Of a stretch of DNA of 22,696 nucleotides, positions 22,085 through 22,696 are shown one piece after another. Every line of letters starts with the position of its first letter. Positions within the stretch are counted from its first letter, which is position 1. A model generated the notes under the pieces. That model made no database searches, had not been told where the DNA came from, and was given only the letters and a program-made list of their open reading frames with translations. The stretch comes from a bacterium (GTDB taxonomy: Bacteria > Chloroflexota > Dormibacteria > Aeolococcales > Bog-877): NCBI GenBank assembly GCA_021798435.1, contig JAJZGN010000006.1, positions 1 to 22,696 of the forward strand, given 5' to 3'. A program made the position numbers and the translations under genes.

Positions 22085-22696
22085 TCACTCCTCCCATCTG
22101 CCCGCGGCCAGGCCCACTGCAACCGCCAGCTCCCTCGGGGTGTCGCAATCGGTGAAGGAGGCCCCGACCGGGTCCAGGCGGCGCCACTCCGGCTCCGAGA
22201 CCTCATGGACCCGGACCAGGGCGAGCGCCGCGCGCATCGACGGCCCTCGGGCAGACCCGCGCCGCCCCGCCCCCTCCAGCCGCGCCAGTGCCCGGGTCCG
22301 GTAGACGGCGAACATCGCCTCCGGCCCCCGACTGGTTACCGGGACCACCACGTCGGCCTCCGGGTCGGCCGCCGCCAGCTCCAGGAGATGGGCGGCCAGC
22401 TGTGGCTCGGGGCAGGGGAGGTCGGCGGCGACGACCAGGGCCAGCTCGGTCTGGCATTCGGCCAACCCTCCGAGCAGACCGGCGAGCGGCCCCGCGAAGG
22501 CGGGATGGTCGGCCACCGTCCTGGCGGGCAGGCCGTAGGTCTCAGGGGCCGCCACCAGACACTCGCGCGCCCCCCCGCCGAGCCGGCGGTGGATCTGGTG
22601 GATGATGGGCGGGTCCTGGGGTCCGGGGAACGGGATCGCCGCCTTGTCCCTTCCCATCCGGGAGCTCCGGCCGCCGGCCAGGATCAGGAGCGAGAA
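22085..22696 (-). CDS. mobA: MobA-like molybdenum cofactor guanylyltransferase, 5' end outside window
   Basis: The frame is open to the right-hand edge; 203 residues are visible. The first visible residues are LLILAGGRSSRMGRDKAAIPFPG, the nucleotide-binding loop of the MobA/MocA family, so only a few residues are missing. ADHPAFAGPLAGLLGGL and LALVVAADLPCPEPQLAAHL are further family motifs, the latter with the Mg-binding Asp, and the C-terminal ASFTDCDTPRELA is also typical. The GGRSSRMGRDK form favours MobA (GTP) over MocA (CTP), but a substrate call from this alone is uncertain. The enzyme adds a nucleotide to Mo-molybdopterin in the cytoplasm. DUF6457 follows after one base. Confidence 0.88.
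   Translation of the reverse strand, partial: FSLLILAGGRSSRMGRDKAAIPFPGPQDPPIIHQIHRRLGGGARECLVAAPETYGLPARTVADHPAFAGPLAGLLGGLAECQTELALVVAADLPCPEPQLAAHLLELAAADPEADVVVPVTSRGPEAMFAVYRTRALARLEGAGRRGSARGPSMRAALALVRVHEVSEPEWRRLDPVGASFTDCDTPRELAVAVGLAAGRWEE

Noticed and set aside
1..22696. CRISPR arrays, tRNA/rRNA genes, IS elements or phage attachment sites
   Set aside because: Reading both strands showed no regularly spaced direct repeats, cloverleaf patterns, transposase-like frames or integrase genes.

Overview
This is a strongly GC-rich, densely packed bacterial chromosomal segment. GTG and TTG starts are frequent, probable -10 boxes are of the TAnnnT type, at least one gene looks leaderless, and stop/start overlaps are common. 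The gene families (HhH-GPD-type repair protein, SCO6745-like protein, DUF6457 next to MobA, CoxG) point to Actinomycetota or an allied high-GC soil lineage such as Dormibacterota; the sequence alone does not decide. I see no rRNA, tRNA, CRISPR array, IS element or phage gene. The window reads as housekeeping and accessory chromosome, not an island.

Layout. (1) 1-4160, plus strand: two secreted, cell-surface-like proteins built from Ig-like repeats with one Cys pair per module, both ending in the same C-terminal anchor signature. (2) 4248-7947, plus: TldD/TldE peptidase pair followed by an alpha/beta hydrolase, probably one operon ending in a hairpin. (3) 7948-8372: a 425-bp gap that holds what looks like a decayed N-terminus of phosphoketolase on the minus strand. 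(4) 8373-9715, plus: HhH-GPD-type DNA repair protein (probably leaderless) overlapping a SCO6745-like helical/winged-helix protein. (5) 9809-11697, plus: L,D-transpeptidase and MarR regulator. (6) 11803-12813, plus: agmatinase-family ureohydrolase with a structured 5' leader. (7) 12877-18586, minus: heterodimeric ABC exporter, MFS transporter and an orphan CoxG. A 17-codon leader ORF may be translationally coupled to the first ABC gene. (8) 18685-19317, minus: unrecognised Trp-rich protein, divergent from (9) 19421-21809, plus: 4-hydroxyphenylpyruvate dioxygenase and MoeA. (10) 21820-22696, minus: MobA (start outside the window) and DUF6457.

How they fit together. MoeA, MobA with DUF6457, and CoxG all concern molybdoenzymes, which suggests the organism makes Mo hydroxylases, perhaps CO dehydrogenase, encoded elsewhere. 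The surface proteins, L,D-transpeptidase and exporter concern the envelope. I did not find a convincing new multi-gene system. The observations most worth checking are the phosphoketolase relic, the leader ORF in front of the ABC exporter, the leader of the ureohydrolase gene, and the shared repeat and anchor architecture of the two surface proteins.
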